NCBI GenBank assembly: GCA_040954595.2
Contig: CM082583.2
Span: 6,944,001-7,008,000 of the forward strand
Length of the DNA: 64,000 nucleotides
From: Balanoglossus misakiensis
Taxonomy: Eukaryota > Hemichordata
Reading direction: 5' to 3'
Shown here: positions 36,109 through 49,700 of the stretch, piece after piece
How the letters are laid out: each line of letters opens with the position of its first letter
How positions within the stretch are numbered: the stretch's first letter is position 1
Notes under the pieces: generated by a model
Database searches by the model: none
What the model saw: only the letters and a program-made list of their open reading frames with translations
What the model was told of the DNA's origin: nothing
Position numbers and translations under genes: made by a program

Positions 36109-39100
36109 ACATTCCACTCTTGGGCAACACACCCCCTGCAAACATAGACCAGTTGGTACATTCCAAGTATTTCAAATGGATTCTTCCACTTTTATTGAGA
36201 GTAAGGGGGGTAAATTGATCAATTTGAGTTGATGTTGTCTGTGTGGCAAAATATTAAAGCACACTTTTTTACACACTTTACACAAGAGTGCCAATTTAAC
36301 AGACAACTTTGACTGCTTGTAAATGCCAGTCATATCACAATATAATTCCAATTTTAAGTCTTTCCGAAATTTATCATTTATAATGCATTGTGACTGTGAT
36401 AAACAAGAGTACAAAGAAATGTGAATGAACACACAAAATTTTGTACTTTGTGCTTGTGACTAAAATTGAAAATTTAGAAATTGTGTGATTTTCAATGAAA
36501 TACACAGTGCATCATTTTTATGCACTGTACCACTTGATTTTCCATCCATCTAATTGAAAAGATCCTGAAATAACCATGCAGCACCTGTCTTTTATAGCCA
36601 GTGGTGGCAGCTTGGTATTCTTTAAAACTTCGAGAACATTGGCATTGTGCCAAAAAGATAATTTGGTTTTCAAAAAGCCGGTAAAGGTTGTTATCCTAAT
36701 GATAAGATTGAATCATTTCTTTTTTGGGTATTTCAATTTGATACAAGTTTATACATGACATTTTTTCTCAGTGAATTTTTTGATATCGTTTTTGGTTTTC
36801 ATAAAAATATCTTTAGGGAACTTTCATTCTTGCAACTGTATGCTATTATTTTATTTAACGTCTATTATTTTTATGAGTTTAAACCCAAGTTTGAAATAAA
36901 AGTGAAGGCAAGAAATTATAGAAAGTAAAAAAGCAGGGAATGAATATTGGAAATTGTTTTCTGATCGTCAGCAAAGTCCAATTGATGTAGCTATTTTCGT
37001 ATCATTTTAGAAACCATAAAATGAATTTTGCCATGTATTGGTGTATTATTTTATAATTGATCCATATGGAAAAGGAGAAACATACTTGTATGTTTTTTCT
37101 TCCCCCCAAATTCAGTAACGATTCGTTATGTAGAAAGTGTGGAAAATTTTTCTACCAGAATGAAGGTAAATTTTTTTATTATGAAATTGAAAGATACAGA
37201 AATTTCTAAAGTAGAATTTCTTAACACATTCAAAATTCAGATGACAATGAATAAATACATTCCTCACAATCAACTTTGTCCTTTTCTAAATGAAAGGAGA
37301 AAAATGTGCAGATTTTTTTGTACAATCATACTGTAAATAGGCTTAATGTAAAAGTCTATAAATATTGTAAAATAATTATTTATAAAATCTTATTTAATAT
37401 CTGTTGTAATCTGTTGCACAGATATTTTCACAACATGTTTTTGCACGATATGGAAATGAGAAATCAGTTTGACGTAATGTACTATCATGCCCACAGGAGA
37501 CCCACCACAAAATACCTTTTGAAGTATGTGGATACCTAAAGGATTGAGAAAAATTGAAGGGTAAAAAACCATGTTGTGAAGAAATCTGTCAACTTAAATG
37601 TGTATTTTTATTTTTCTTGTTCACTGTTATTCAGCTGTACTCTTTGTATATACACATACACGTTAATTTATGCTTTATTTTCTTATCTGATACAAGAACT
37701 GTACAAAATATTGAAACAGAAAAATTTCATTTGTGTAGATTTTCACTAGTCTTTTTTAAAGCCTACAAATGATCAAATTAATGATACATTTATTTATGTA
37801 CTGAATGTTATTATTGGTTCATGAAAACATCTGTTCTAGAGGGAAACTAAATTTATGGTGATGTGGAGAATAAAGTAGAATTTTCCAGTGACATTTGTGT
37901 TGATTGATTCTGTGGGTTGGAGTTTGAGGTGGTTGAAACTGTCTGATTCGAATGTGCACCAAGCAATGTGGAGACATTTCAGACATCGTCCAACATTTGT
38001 TGTTCTCCCACTTGGATTCATTTGTTTTTATCATTCACTTGGAATAAACGGAGTGGGGGCAAGGAACGAGGCCTGGAACGAGCCTGGCATGAAATTGGCG
38101 CAGAGAACACTGGGATTGAAATTTGCAGACGACGGGTTCCTGACTCGGAAGCAACAACAGATAGCGACGAGATGTATAAGGTATTTGTACTGATTCAACT
38201 AGTTTATCTGAACTTTTGGTTTGAAACTTGTATCCGAGTTTCATTTGTCAAGACGCTGGGCTGCCATCAGATCTCTCCGAGACGCAATATGTGTGTACAT
38301 TTCTCGACGGTCTGAAACCATGCTGTCAACCTGAAATTGAAATTCACTTCCGGGTTCGAAGACAGTCCATAAATACCAAGCTTTACAGTAATTTGAAAGC
38401 GTCTGAGATTCATAGGGATCACCGTAAGTACTAGCATGTGATATTTTTGCCGAGGTCGTCTTGATATAGATGTGTTCACAGTTTCCAATGGTGAAAGAGA
38501 ATGTGGTGTCACTGATTCGGCTGTTGCAACATTCAACAGGTATATTATCAAAATTGCCAATGGGGGCGCTATTTGACGGACACAAGAAATCGTGCCAGTC
38601 ACAGAATGAATGACCCTTGTTGTGATTCGGTTCAGGGTCAAAACTCCCTAACTGTGTAAAACCGACGACAATATAAAACACTAACACACAATATCAGTTT
38701 TATGCATATTTTAATGCCACAATTTATAAATATACAGAATCAGGCATTAGTGAAATTACACACTGGTCAAAATATTCCCCGGTTTTACATTGTAGATTCT
38801 AATACCATTCCAAACTTTCAAGTCTATTTATTTAAAATGTGGTTTGTTTCTGACCGAATAAAAATTAAATTCTGTTGAATGTCAAGCTTTACAGTAAGAA
38901 TGCAGACACTGTGGATATAGGCCTCAATGGCTGCCACTGACAAAACTTTCAAACTCTGCTGCATTTGGAAAATTTTACAGCTTTCCTGTTTGTTTGTTTT
39001 TTGCTCTTGGTGTGGTGCATACACAAGCAGATGAATCAAACAACCAGCATGCAACTGTTTTATGAATAACACAATAATGGACATGATGTATTAAAATTCT

Positions 39101-40136
39101 CAATTTGGCAGATGACACAAATTAACATCTCATGGTTTATTCTGAGAGGTCAAAACTATCCAAGATATCCCAAACCACTTCCTGTACTTGGTACATACAT
39201 GAAACTGATACCTATCCCGTAAAGTATTTTTGTATGAGGGTGCTATGCGGTTTGCAAGTCTCGTTACACATCCACATGGACTGATGACAAATTGTAAATT
39301 ATTAAAAAGAAATACATGTATTGGCAGCATCTGCTACAGCTAAGAAACAACATGGATCAATTCACTGAATATAATAAAAAAAATTCAAACCTAAAATGTT
39401 ACGAATGTTAAGGAAGGAAAACAATGTAAATATTTTCTTTGACAGGATTCTTGACTTGAAATCCAACTTATATTCCCCTGCTATAGTTTTCCTTCAAATG
39501 AATGTTAAAACATCAGGTTACACCAAAAAAAATGGGACACAAAGTGTACTTTTCTCCCCTTCCCACACTTAAAGAGAAATTGATCTCAACAAAATAAGTA
39601 CAACTGACAAATCAGCACTTTGAAAATGCCTTTGCTCATCTTTACATGCTGATCATAAGAAAACAAAATGCAGTATTGAAACAAACATACATGTATTTCT
39701 CTGACAATTTCATTCTACCACACAACATCACGAACAAAACCCGGCATACCATGATTTTCTTCATGTTAGTGTGCTCTAGGCAAAAAAAAAACAATGCAGA
39801 AAAGAACGTTCTTGATGTATCAAATAATATTTCAGGCCAAAAATCACCATCCGACGTCAAATGTGTGCGGCAGCAGCTTTTTAGCGGTTGTGGTGGTGTG
39901 CAAACAAGCTGAATTCTCAACAAAAAATAGTTAACCACTTCTGTTATCTTTTTCAATTTATTCCGACCAGTTTTCAGTAATGGCGACTGTTATCCAACAG
40001 CCTCTGTAAAATTCTGTATATATAATATCATACTTCGTAGTGGGTAAAAACAAAAGTTCTTGGTAAATTTTTGGAGCTTGAAAGTATAATTACAATATTT
40101 TACAAAATTGAGACGCATGTATTGTCTTGTAGATTA
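36109..40136. other. KIF24 3' UTR and KIF24-UBAP1 intergenic region
   Basis: The interval separates the facing ends of KIF24 and UBAP1. It is AT-rich. AATAAA at 36895-36900 is the first good plus-strand polyA signal after the KIF24 stop. A more GC-rich patch at about 38045-38420 has short open frames with donor-like ends on the plus strand but no recognisable protein. Confidence 0.5.
39957..39962 (-). terminator. Candidate UBAP1 polyadenylation signal
   Basis: Plus-strand TTTATT reads AATAAA on the minus strand, about 175 bases past the UBAP1 stop. Confidence 0.5.
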
Positions 40137-43100
40137 TTATGATGCAGTCAAACCATCTAGAACTTTCTCTTGATTAACTCCATGTAAAAGCAACTGGTTT
40201 GTAATGTCTTCTTGTTTAAAGCCAAGCTCTTCAAACTGCCGTAGCATCTTCAGAAACTCTACAGCCTACAACATAAACAGATTTTTACATGTCAGATTAA
40301 AACACATTCATTTTTTCAGACTGTTCGCTAGTCCCCCGAAATACCCCTTTGATGGTCATATTAAAGGACTGGTAAACTTACCTGATTTTCATCATCAGAA
40401 AAGTTCACTGCATTTTCCACACGCTCTTCTCTATAGCCTTGTTCTACCAGTCTCTCTATTGCACATAGTGTGTCAATTACCTATGTATAATCCATGAAAT
40501 GAAAAACTTTGTTAGACTGGACCCAGGTGTGATATTTTTACTCAGTATGTCATTGTAATGACAATGCTGCTATGGTCACTCAGTACATGCAAATAGCTGG
40601 CATATGAATATAAAAATAATGATCGACAGACAACCCATGTAAATTGCCAAAGCATATGAACAGTATTTATTACCTGTTTGTCATCTTGGCCCAGTCTTTG
40701 AACAGCTCTGGCTGTCCTGTGTTGTGGGAAACCCATACCAGTAATCCTGTCAACAAACTGCTTTTCTCCAACACCCATACTGCCGTACGGATTGGGTAAC
40801 CGGTTTTCAGTTGCACTGTAGGCTGGTGGAGCATCAGTATGATGGTGGTGGTGATATCCATGATGTGGTGGTGGTGGTAGAGGCGTGTATCTATTGAGAG
40901 ACTATGATCATTCAAATCTGTGTTATTAGAATTATCATAACACCAAATACCTACCTGATATTAAAGGGACATAAGCTGTAACTTCTGCTTTTGGGCTATT
41001 GGAGGCTGAGAGATTGCCTAAATAATGTACAATGTAAATTATCAACTGTGTTGTTTGTGTAAAACAAGAAGCACTTCAAAACTGATTTCTGACATACACG
41101 TATACACTTGACATTAAACAAAAGCTTCCCAGCTCCAACTAATACATGTATTCAATGCAGCCATCCTCAACAGATGTTTTTGTATTTTCATCTGTCAGTT
41201 GAATATAATTTGAGGGTCATCTTTTGTATTTTTATCCAGAGGTTGCCATCACATACCAGATGAACAGATCGTTGTTCAGCAGGAAGAAAACAAGGATGGA
41301 ATAACCAACATTCAAGAGTAATAAATTTTCACTGCAAACAACATAAAGTACTGTGGGTTATGTTAGAAAACACAAACAAGATGAATAAAGTAAGTTCAGA
41401 TAGTATTTCTTCGGAATTTTTCAGGCATCATGACTGACTCTGATCATTAACAATTACAATGTAGATATTGAGGCGTGCTTTGTGCACTGAGCAGGCAAGT
41501 TTTTCTATAATGTGCAAGTGTTACATCTGAACTTTCTGTCAAAAATATAGCCTATGATATGTAAGAGATACATTGAGAAGAGGAAAGATAACATACACCA
41601 AGACCTTGGATAGATCATATCATACTACCTCTATATGTGAACTGTTTCTGAATTGCATTGGTATAAATTGCTTGTGGTAGTAGTGCATGAAAATTGCAGT
41701 ATAAACTAGATGCAGTCTATACTCTATTTGTAACTTTTTGCAAAGAAAATTAGAAGAGAAATTTTGACTAAAGCCAGAGAGAAAAGAAGACTTGGAAATG
41801 CAACAATTTCGAGCTGGAGAGAGATCGTTAGTTCACACATCGAAATCACAGCAAATGTGTTAATTTCACATAAACATGTAAAAAGGTGTAAATTGGCAAA
41901 CCATTCAATAATTTCACTTGAAAGATACAGCAAAATGAGTTGATTTCAAGGTATTTCACATCAAATTAAAATTCAGTGTTAATTTCACATTTTGAGTCGT
42001 TGAGATGTATTAATACCAAAGTGCTCAGAGAACAGTAAAATGAAGTAGATATGATGGCAACCTAGGTGATGGTGACAGTTGACCAATCCAACCCACACGC
42101 ACTATATCATGGTGACGGTGGGGTAATTCTTACCGAATCAGATGACATTTCCTGATACGGAGGTGGGGGTGTTGCTGCTCGTGCTGGCACTGATGCAAAA
42201 TCATTGGCTGCAGGGAATGAGTCTGGAAAGCTTGCATAATCATTAGGATCACTGGAAAAGTTTACCTGTCTCGCAATATCGGGCATGGACGTGCTCCGGC
42301 TACTGTCACTTACAGAATTAAAGTCGCCATCGTCGTAGTTGACCGACGCGGGCCTCGTTGAATGAATTGGCGGAAGTGGAGTGCTCCGACTCAGAGGTCT
42401 AGCACTAGCATCGTAGTCCTGTGCTGAAGGTCCCGTGACTCTAGGTCTGGAGTACATCGGCGATGTGCTCGCAACCGGTCCATTGGGAACAGTATGCAGC
42501 ACAGCAGTGTCATTGACCTGACCATTGGTTGGTCGATCCCGGCTGAAGGACACTTGTCCGCTTGATGCTTGGATTGAAACGGTCGACTCCACACTATCCG
42601 TCACAGGCTCGTGGTTCACAGAAACCCCGGAATTTCCATTCACTTGCATGCCGTTGGAGTGGGCATTGGGATAGCTACTCTGCAGCACCCGACTCAGTTC
42701 CTCCATCTCGTTGATGCTCTTCAGTTCAGTGGCCTCGAACGGATCAGAGGCGGACACTTCAAAGTCGGCGATGTCTATGTGATGCGGCCTGCTGACGGCG
42801 GCATTGTTCTCTGAGTGTCTGGCCTGGTGAGTGGGAACTGGCTGCAGGACTTCCGTGCTCATGTTAGCCACTACAGGCGCAATCTGCGGTCTCAGAACCT
42901 GCCCGTCAGTAGCACTAGCCAGAACATCCAGATCGCCCCGAACAGTTGTATTTGGAATTCCTAGCGATGCAACGTGTGCTTGTGCTTCCCGTCTGGCTTG
43001 CTTCTCAGCTTCCCGAGCAGCTTCTTCTCGCCTGCGTTCTTCTGCCCATCTCAGAACTTCATTTTCCACAGTAAAATCGTACTGAAAGCAGAAAGCAAGT

Positions 43101-43778
43101 CAAAAAGTTAGAATTTTTTTTTAAAGTCCATCAATTGATAGCCAACAAAAAATTTCCTTTGTGCAGAAGGGGAGGCAGAAAATGGCATTACCCATATTAT
43201 AGTTATGTCGTTGTTTCAAACTCTGATGTGAAGAGAATGAAACAATGTTCTGCTCACCGAGGGTCAATACCAAATGTGATTAGTAAGCAGTAATTTCCTA
43301 CCAGCATCTCTGAACAAGATGCAGGTATGTGGTATAAATGGATCAACATCAGTAGTGTTGTATAAAACAGCTGATCATATTAACTGTGCCATCATACCTC
43401 TTGACTGATCAATTCTGACGGATCTTTCTGGTGATAGTTGACTGGTAGTGCTACTCTTTTCGGCAGCTGAAACCTGTCTCCTATTCTGAATTCAACGCCA
43501 TCCAAGTAGTTGATATAGGGCACTGCAGATAAAAACAACACAAGAATGAAACACGCACAAGGCTGTAACCCCAAAGTCTCGTCATACGTGTAAAACCACC
43601 AATGACAACAAGACAATGGGCAAAAACTATAGTACAGAAAAGGTGGGCACTGCCATCTAAAAAATATGTCATTTCCTTATTTCACGTGTATTTAAATAAA
43701 TCACAGAAACAATTCAAGTTTTTAAAAGGAAGGCTTACCACTAACAGTTCTTTCCAATTCTCTCCTTGAATATGCCAT
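40137..43778 (-). CDS. UBAP1: UBAP1: ubiquitin-associated protein 1, ESCRT-I subunit (6 exons, 522 aa)
   Basis: UBAP1 joins TSG101, VPS28 and VPS37A in an endosomal ESCRT-I complex that sorts ubiquitinated cargo to multivesicular bodies. Exons: 43778-43739, 43522-43398, 43081-42134, 40901-40674, 40480-40382, 40265-40137; 1569 nt in frame, against 502 aa in human. Residues about 15-65 form the UMA domain (YLDGVEFRIGDRFQLPKRVA and YDFTVENEVLRWAEE). An acidic motif ADFEVSASDPFEATELKSIN matches the human ADFNLADFECEEDPF region. A long Ser/Pro-rich linker follows, with a Pro/His-rich tract at 40835-40885. The C-terminus has tandem UBA-type helices (SOUBA): FVDRITGMGFPQ, IERLVEQGYREERVENAV, MLRQFEELGFKQEDI. 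A 5' UTR acceptor at about 43826 implies an upstream non-coding exon. Confidence 0.95.
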
Positions 43779-45472
43779 GTCTTATGGCATTGCACATACA
43801 ACAGATCTTCACAAAATCAGTAATCCTGTAAGAGAAAGTGACCTAGGTCATGTACAAATTATGTAATTGTAACTATGTAAGTGTTTATTTCATTAAGAAG
43901 GGCTCATGCAAGATATCTAAAAACCGAATTCATCACCCTAGCAACAATTAAAATCACCAGGACATTTGATGAAGCTACAGCGTCTGAACATGGCAACATA
44001 AAACCGTACATTTCGTCCTGCACACAATGGTCACTTTGCTTTGGTTACCTTTTGCTGACCATGAGTCACCCTAGCATGCATAATTATATTTGTCAAGATT
44101 TCAGATCTTATAACCTATTCGAAAAATTGAAGTTTGCATGGTTTAATTGTAGACCATCACTACTCCACGGTCTATAATTTAATGTACAGTAATCTCATGT
44201 GGGCAGGTCCGGTATCCGGGTTGAGATATTACCAGGAACACTCACACTGTTCATCTGTTGTAACGTTATTCATTCTGTACTGTGTAAAAGTGTGGTATAT
44301 CATTATCCATGCAGATTGGAATGGGTTTCGTCGTTTTATTTTATTCACAATAGCAGCAATAGCTGGCTATTTTTAAAAGGTGACAAGAGTTCCAACAATG
44401 CAGTAGTGCTCAACAAACTCGTGCATATGTGTCATAGCAGCAAAAGTGTGAATTACGTCTTTATGGCATAACAATATTGCACTGTACTTGTGACGACACA
44501 TTTTCATCATGGCGGTAAAAACTCCGCCCTCGTTTAAACTGTTTCCCTTGATTGTTCACCATGCTTTCTGACTGTTTGTTTCGATAATTACGGAGCTGAA
44601 AGAACATGTTTTCAGTCGCAAATCGACATCACTACATGTCAGATTACCGACGGCGACATTTGATGGTGCTGCAACTTGCAAGGAAAGGTGAACGTGTCGT
44701 CTACAACGTTTTAGTTATTTCAACACCTATACCTTTTGGGATACATGCATACATTCTTATCGGAGTATGTGTTATTACCTTTCAAAATGATCAAGTGGAG
44801 TCTCGAATTATCACGACAACTACGGTCCAAGACTGATTGCGGCGGATGCATCTTTCCAGCCACACAGACTGGCAGCCATCTTGGATCAATTCCGCAAGTC
44901 CGTGATTAGCATAAATGACGTCATTTACTTCGAGCCCAAAAAATCATTCTGCAGACGCCACACTCTGAAACAGTAAAACTGTTCTAAAGATGCATGAATA
45001 CTTGAATTTCCTTAATCCTCCAAAATTGTTATAGTCAACGAGTTTTTCCTGTTTTGTTCGACATCACAGCAGTCTTACATATGCGAGACAGTGGTGGCGC
45101 ACTTCAGTTCTGCTTTCAACGTAAAGCTGAGTGGCCCAGCCGTGAGCTCAGCTGGGCTTGTACTGTGCTAAAACATCCTCTCTCTCCTGAAATAAAGTTA
45201 GTTCATCAAAACATTTTATACCATTGATTCCTACTGAGATAACTCGATTCTTGTGCTTCTTGCTAGTGCTACTAGAAGCGAATTTTGTGATCTAAATAAA
45301 GACGTAAACTCCGTTTGGTTGCACGTACACCGTCGTCCACCATCACCATTTCCGGGTTTGGGTTTGTGAATGTTTACTGTGCGCATGCGGAGATAACCAT
45401 GATACTAGCAATGTGTACAGGAATTCAGTATGTGACAAGATACAATAATATTGTGTCCACTTCTTTTGCACA
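43779..45472. promoter_or_regulatory. Divergent upstream region of UBAP1 (minus) and a small gene (plus)
   Basis: The two coding starts face away from each other across 1.7 kb. CAGCCATCTT at about 44873 and CATCATGGCGG near 44506 resemble YY1-type initiator motifs, so transcription starts may lie there. No coding frame or RNA gene is recognisable. Confidence 0.35.
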
Positions 45473-46448
45473 ATGAATAAACCGTACCACACATATCCTG
45501 GACAGGTGAAAAGTCAACAAGGTCAGTGACCTATTGTAATGGCAACCGCAGATCTTGTAAATGTTCATCTGTCATCATGTCAATTGTCCTGTTGATAGTT
45601 GATACAGGGAGTACACAGTTGGGCACAATAAATTACAGTTATTGAATTTTCCATGTTACTGTTTTCAGGTCAAGAGTATCCTGCCCCACAACCACTACTC
45701 AGACCATCGTCATCAATGGATTTGTCATCTTTAATCTTTCAAGGCATTGAGATGAAGATAGCAGATACACTTCTTACCCCAAAGGTAATGTGTGAAGTCA
45801 GTTTCTTTAGATATCTCAGATACATATCTGTTACAGCTGCACAGTTATGTCATAACTCGTATTTCTTTCCTAACAATTTTTCTTATAGCTTTGTCAGAAG
45901 CAGTCTTGTATCTACATACGTCCCTAGAGTATGTTAGAGGTCGCTTCACAATGTCATCCCGGACTCATTATATGTAATTTTCAATAATCGCATGGAATTT
46001 CTGTCTGTTTCAGGTAACATTACCAGTCAGTGTTCTAAGTACACCATTGCAACCAGACATGAGTCAATACCATGTAAGTAATTCATATAGAACTGATTCT
46101 TCATCGTGAAAGCTAGGACAATTGTGTTTTCAAAGTATGCCAGGTGTGCTGCCAGTTATAAGCAGACATCTCAAAACCCTGCATTGTACTTAACACGCTT
46201 AACCCTTTTGCCACCATGGTTCTGTCCAAACCCATTGCTTTCTATGGTAAGGTTGGACCTCTAAAGAAGGAACTGGGGTGAAAGGGTTAAGTTTGTGGAT
46301 GGCATTTGTTCTGTCAAACTCATGGATATTTTTCATGTATGTGATTTTCCCATAAAAGATGTATTAATGTACACTGATCTTTTCTTTTTCACAGTATGAT
46401 TTCAGTTTTGAGTACAGTGTCTTGGAATCACCCAGCAATGGCCTTTGA
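45473..46448 (+). CDS. Small unrecognised protein (4 exons, 92 aa)
   Basis: Exons: 45473-45521, 45669-45784, 46014-46073, 46395-46448; 279 nt in frame to TGA, with GT-AG introns (the first donor is GTCAGT). The product is short, Pro- and Ser-rich at the start (YPAPQPLLRPSSS), then LIFQGIEMKIADTLLTPKV, and ends YDFSFEYSVLESPSNGL. There is no signal peptide, membrane segment or Cys motif. I do not recognise it and give no function. The last exon also holds a second open frame, shifted by one base, to 46614. AATAAA at 46779-46784 would suit this transcript. Intron 3 contains a TTAA MITE-like element. Confidence 0.5.
46199..46290. repeat. TTAA-flanked MITE-like element, copy 2 (inverted relative to copy 1)
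   Basis: The 92-bp segment begins TTAACCCTTTTGCCACCATG and ends GGGGTGAAAGGGTTAA. Its reverse complement aligns along its whole length with 1126-1218. It lies in an intron of the small gene. Confidence 0.75.
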
Positions 46449-46778
46449 ACTCCCCTTTCTTGCGATGATTTGGAATGAGCTTGAACTCTCCGAGTGGCAG
46501 ATGACTGAAGAGGATGGAGTGGATCAAGGGTTTGAAGACACAGTACCTCCACTACAGTACATTTGTTTTAGCTCAGGAATGGTTCATGGTTTTATGGAAT
46601 ATTATGGGAGATAATTTAAAGTTTCAGTTGAACAATATATTCTTACTACTGCATGTTTTTTTTAAAACTGAGTCATTTACTGGTATCAGTAATCAAGTTG
46701 TTGCAGTGAAAAAAAATATAATTTATATTTGTTAAAGATGTTTGACCATTAGATTTGGTTTGTGTTTTTTTTTTACTT

Positions 46779-46784
46779 AATAAA
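46779..46784 (+). terminator. Polyadenylation signal of the small gene
   Basis: AATAAA occurs about 330 bases after the TGA at 46448, in AT-rich sequence. Confidence 0.5.
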
Positions 46785-49700
46785 AATGTTAAAGAAAGAA
46801 AACCTTAAAGTTATTCTGTATTTTCTTTTGCAATTTTGAGTCAAGCATGCAAATAATCATGGTCAGTTCACCCACAAAAAAAGAATACATGTACACTTTA
46901 GACTTGACAATAAGGACTAATACCGCCCTCTATAAATACTCCACAAAAACGTGGAGTGACTGAGCATGTGTTGCAAGTCTGACTGCCTGTGCATTACTCA
47001 ATGTCAATTTACTGACCAAGACAGCCAACAATGCGAGGTTTGGTCTCACTCCATTAGCTGTTGGCTTCCGTTCGATTGACGGTTCAGTTCAAGTGTAACT
47101 GTTAACCGCAAGCACACGAACGGTCTTTTGTTTACATTCTTTCACCATGTAATCAGACTGCATATGTATGTATCATGGAGGGCGATCCCTGATGACGTCA
47201 CCCTGTAGTAGTACGCAGACTCAGATACATATGATCCATTTTGAACTGACAAGATCGACGTCGCTGTGTCATATACCTATTTGAAACGTCCCCGATATTT
47301 CTGCATTGGGAGGATCGCATTAATTCCAATTCATAACGGTAGGCAAATGTAGTTAATTAAGATCGTATGCATGGTATGTACGCGTTCACATTCCACCCAG
47401 AATTATTCTGATTCATTCATATCAACGTGTTCGATCACTTGCTTGTTGCTGCGGCCATGGTCTGATACCGTGATGTAAATATTGCGGAATTGCGACGATC
47501 AAATTGTGGCCAAGTAAGTTTTCGACACGATTATTGATTCGGAACAACAGTCATAACCGTGTGCCAACTTCAACCATGGGTTTATAGTACCCGATCGACG
47601 ACCGACTGAACACAGGCAGTCGCGATCGTGTAGCTTGCAAATACAGGTAAACACCCAATGTGTAGTATTTTGGCATTCGTGGCTATGATACATCTGTTGT
47701 ACAGTAAAATGTACAGAACATCGTAGAGTATATCATCCTTCGCGATGCTAAAACACGATTTTAGCGACTTTGTGATTCCCACAACACAGTCTCTTGGGCT
47801 GAGGAACGCTTGGATCTGTGTGCGTCGTTCGACTTGACAACCAACTGGTCGTCGGTCCAACGACACAGGCACAAGCAGAGTGACCTCATTCCAAACACGA
47901 CTGCAGTCACATTCCCAAATAGATATTCTTTTTGTTGTTTAGAATAGCCAGTGTAGAAATAATGTTCAACGTTTACCATTCAAAAAGTTTTATTTCAAAA
48001 TTGTAGAATAGATATACATGTACAGTATACTGGACAACTACACACTACACAGCAACCTCATTGAGTTCTGACCTTTGGTACATGGTGGTGGTACTAATCC
48101 CCTTGTTACTACAAATGGTAGTGGCGTGGGATGAACCCCTCCCACGCGTACACTATAATCTTTTCATAACCAGTGGCCCAAGTAGCCTGTTAAATTGTTC
48201 TCAATTAAGAAATACATAACTTGAAGAGAAAGTATGCCATGTAGTTTTCTAATATTATCTGCATACAACGGTACAGTTGCCATAGTATAAACAAATTTAT
48301 AACTTTGACAATCAGTTTTAATGATTATAAATCTCTCCTGGTGATATAAAGTTTTTCAAATAAAAAACAGTTTCATTCTAATCCAAAGATGCAGGCTATG
48401 TACTCAAGTTGTTGCTGACACAAAAATAATGCCTTCAGTTCACATCTTGTCTCGGCATGTGACCCTAAATGAACTTTTAATGAGGCACCATAGATAGTGC
48501 CACTTTTCGTTCATTAATCATAACTGACAGAAAAGACAGTGATTCATAAGCAAATAAAGAAGGTATATAATAGCATTACAAATATAAAGGCACAATGCTA
48601 TATTATTATAATTTGATTATGTGGTATAACGTACCAATGGTGAAATAAATTGGCTGCCCCAGTCTGAAAATTTTTGAATGAAATTATTCCTTTTTTGTCA
48701 GAAACTTTTCAATGTTCAACACCAGTGCATTAGATGTAATGTGTGTGTCTGATACTGCTGTGATACTGGTCATCAGACTTGTAAGCTATCAATCGCCAGT
48801 TGTGAAGAATTCTAATGATCAGGTATATTCCCAGAAGAGTTGTACAGCAACAGAAATGATGACAGATAAGACAGCAGCTGTAAAGTAATACATGTAGTGA
48901 AATGCAGTGTGTTCGAGGGGAAGAATTTACAGAATGTTAAAAAACAAAGTTGTTTTCAGCAATCTGTATTTCACAGTTCCATCAGGAAATCTTGTTTGAA
49001 GGATGTATTCTCTGGTGAGGACATATCTCAGGAGTCAGAATGAAACCCACGCATAACTTGACTTGATGATATATCTCATTTCAAATGTCAAAACACTCCA
49101 AAATAAATCACCAAGAAATTGAAAAGGAGAATTGACACTTGATCTGTGTGCAGAATAAAATTAGCTTGTAAAGTAACATGGATTGCTATTCACCCCTTGT
49201 GAAATCACTTTACTTGGTATTTGTAGGATCCAGAGAAAATAAATGAATTGTAAAGTATCAGTGTAGGAACCTGTCAGCTGTTTTCCCTACAACATGGTGT
49301 CACTGAAAAGGGAACTCAAAAAATATCAAAAGGGGAACTTAAACAGAAAAAAATAGAAATACAGGTGTTGAATTGATGACATGTTATTGGACATTGACAG
49401 AGATCATTAAGGATCAAAGTTCTCTCCTTTGCATAAATTAGCATAATTATTTCATGTTTGATGAAATGCCATTCAGGTGATGTGTTGTTCTTGAAACTAA
49501 CAGGTGTCAAGGGGCCACAAATAAAATCCATAAAAAAGATCTATTTCAACTTTTGCAAACATTCAGTCTTTTCCAACCTTCATCCCTGCTTTGGGAAATG
49601 GCATCTCTACAGTGGGTGATTGAAATTCATTTTGCATTTAAGGTGCAATAATATTAAACTGAGCGTTGCAATTGAGAAGTTGATAGGAAACGGTGTGACC

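Noticed and set aside
46119-46398. Extra coding exon in the small gene between 46074 and 46394
   Set aside because: The interval is mostly a MITE-like element and the exon chain is already in phase without it.
47582-47872. Minus-strand 96-codon frame upstream of OTUD7
   Set aside because: No conserved pattern, no splice partners; length is compatible with chance.
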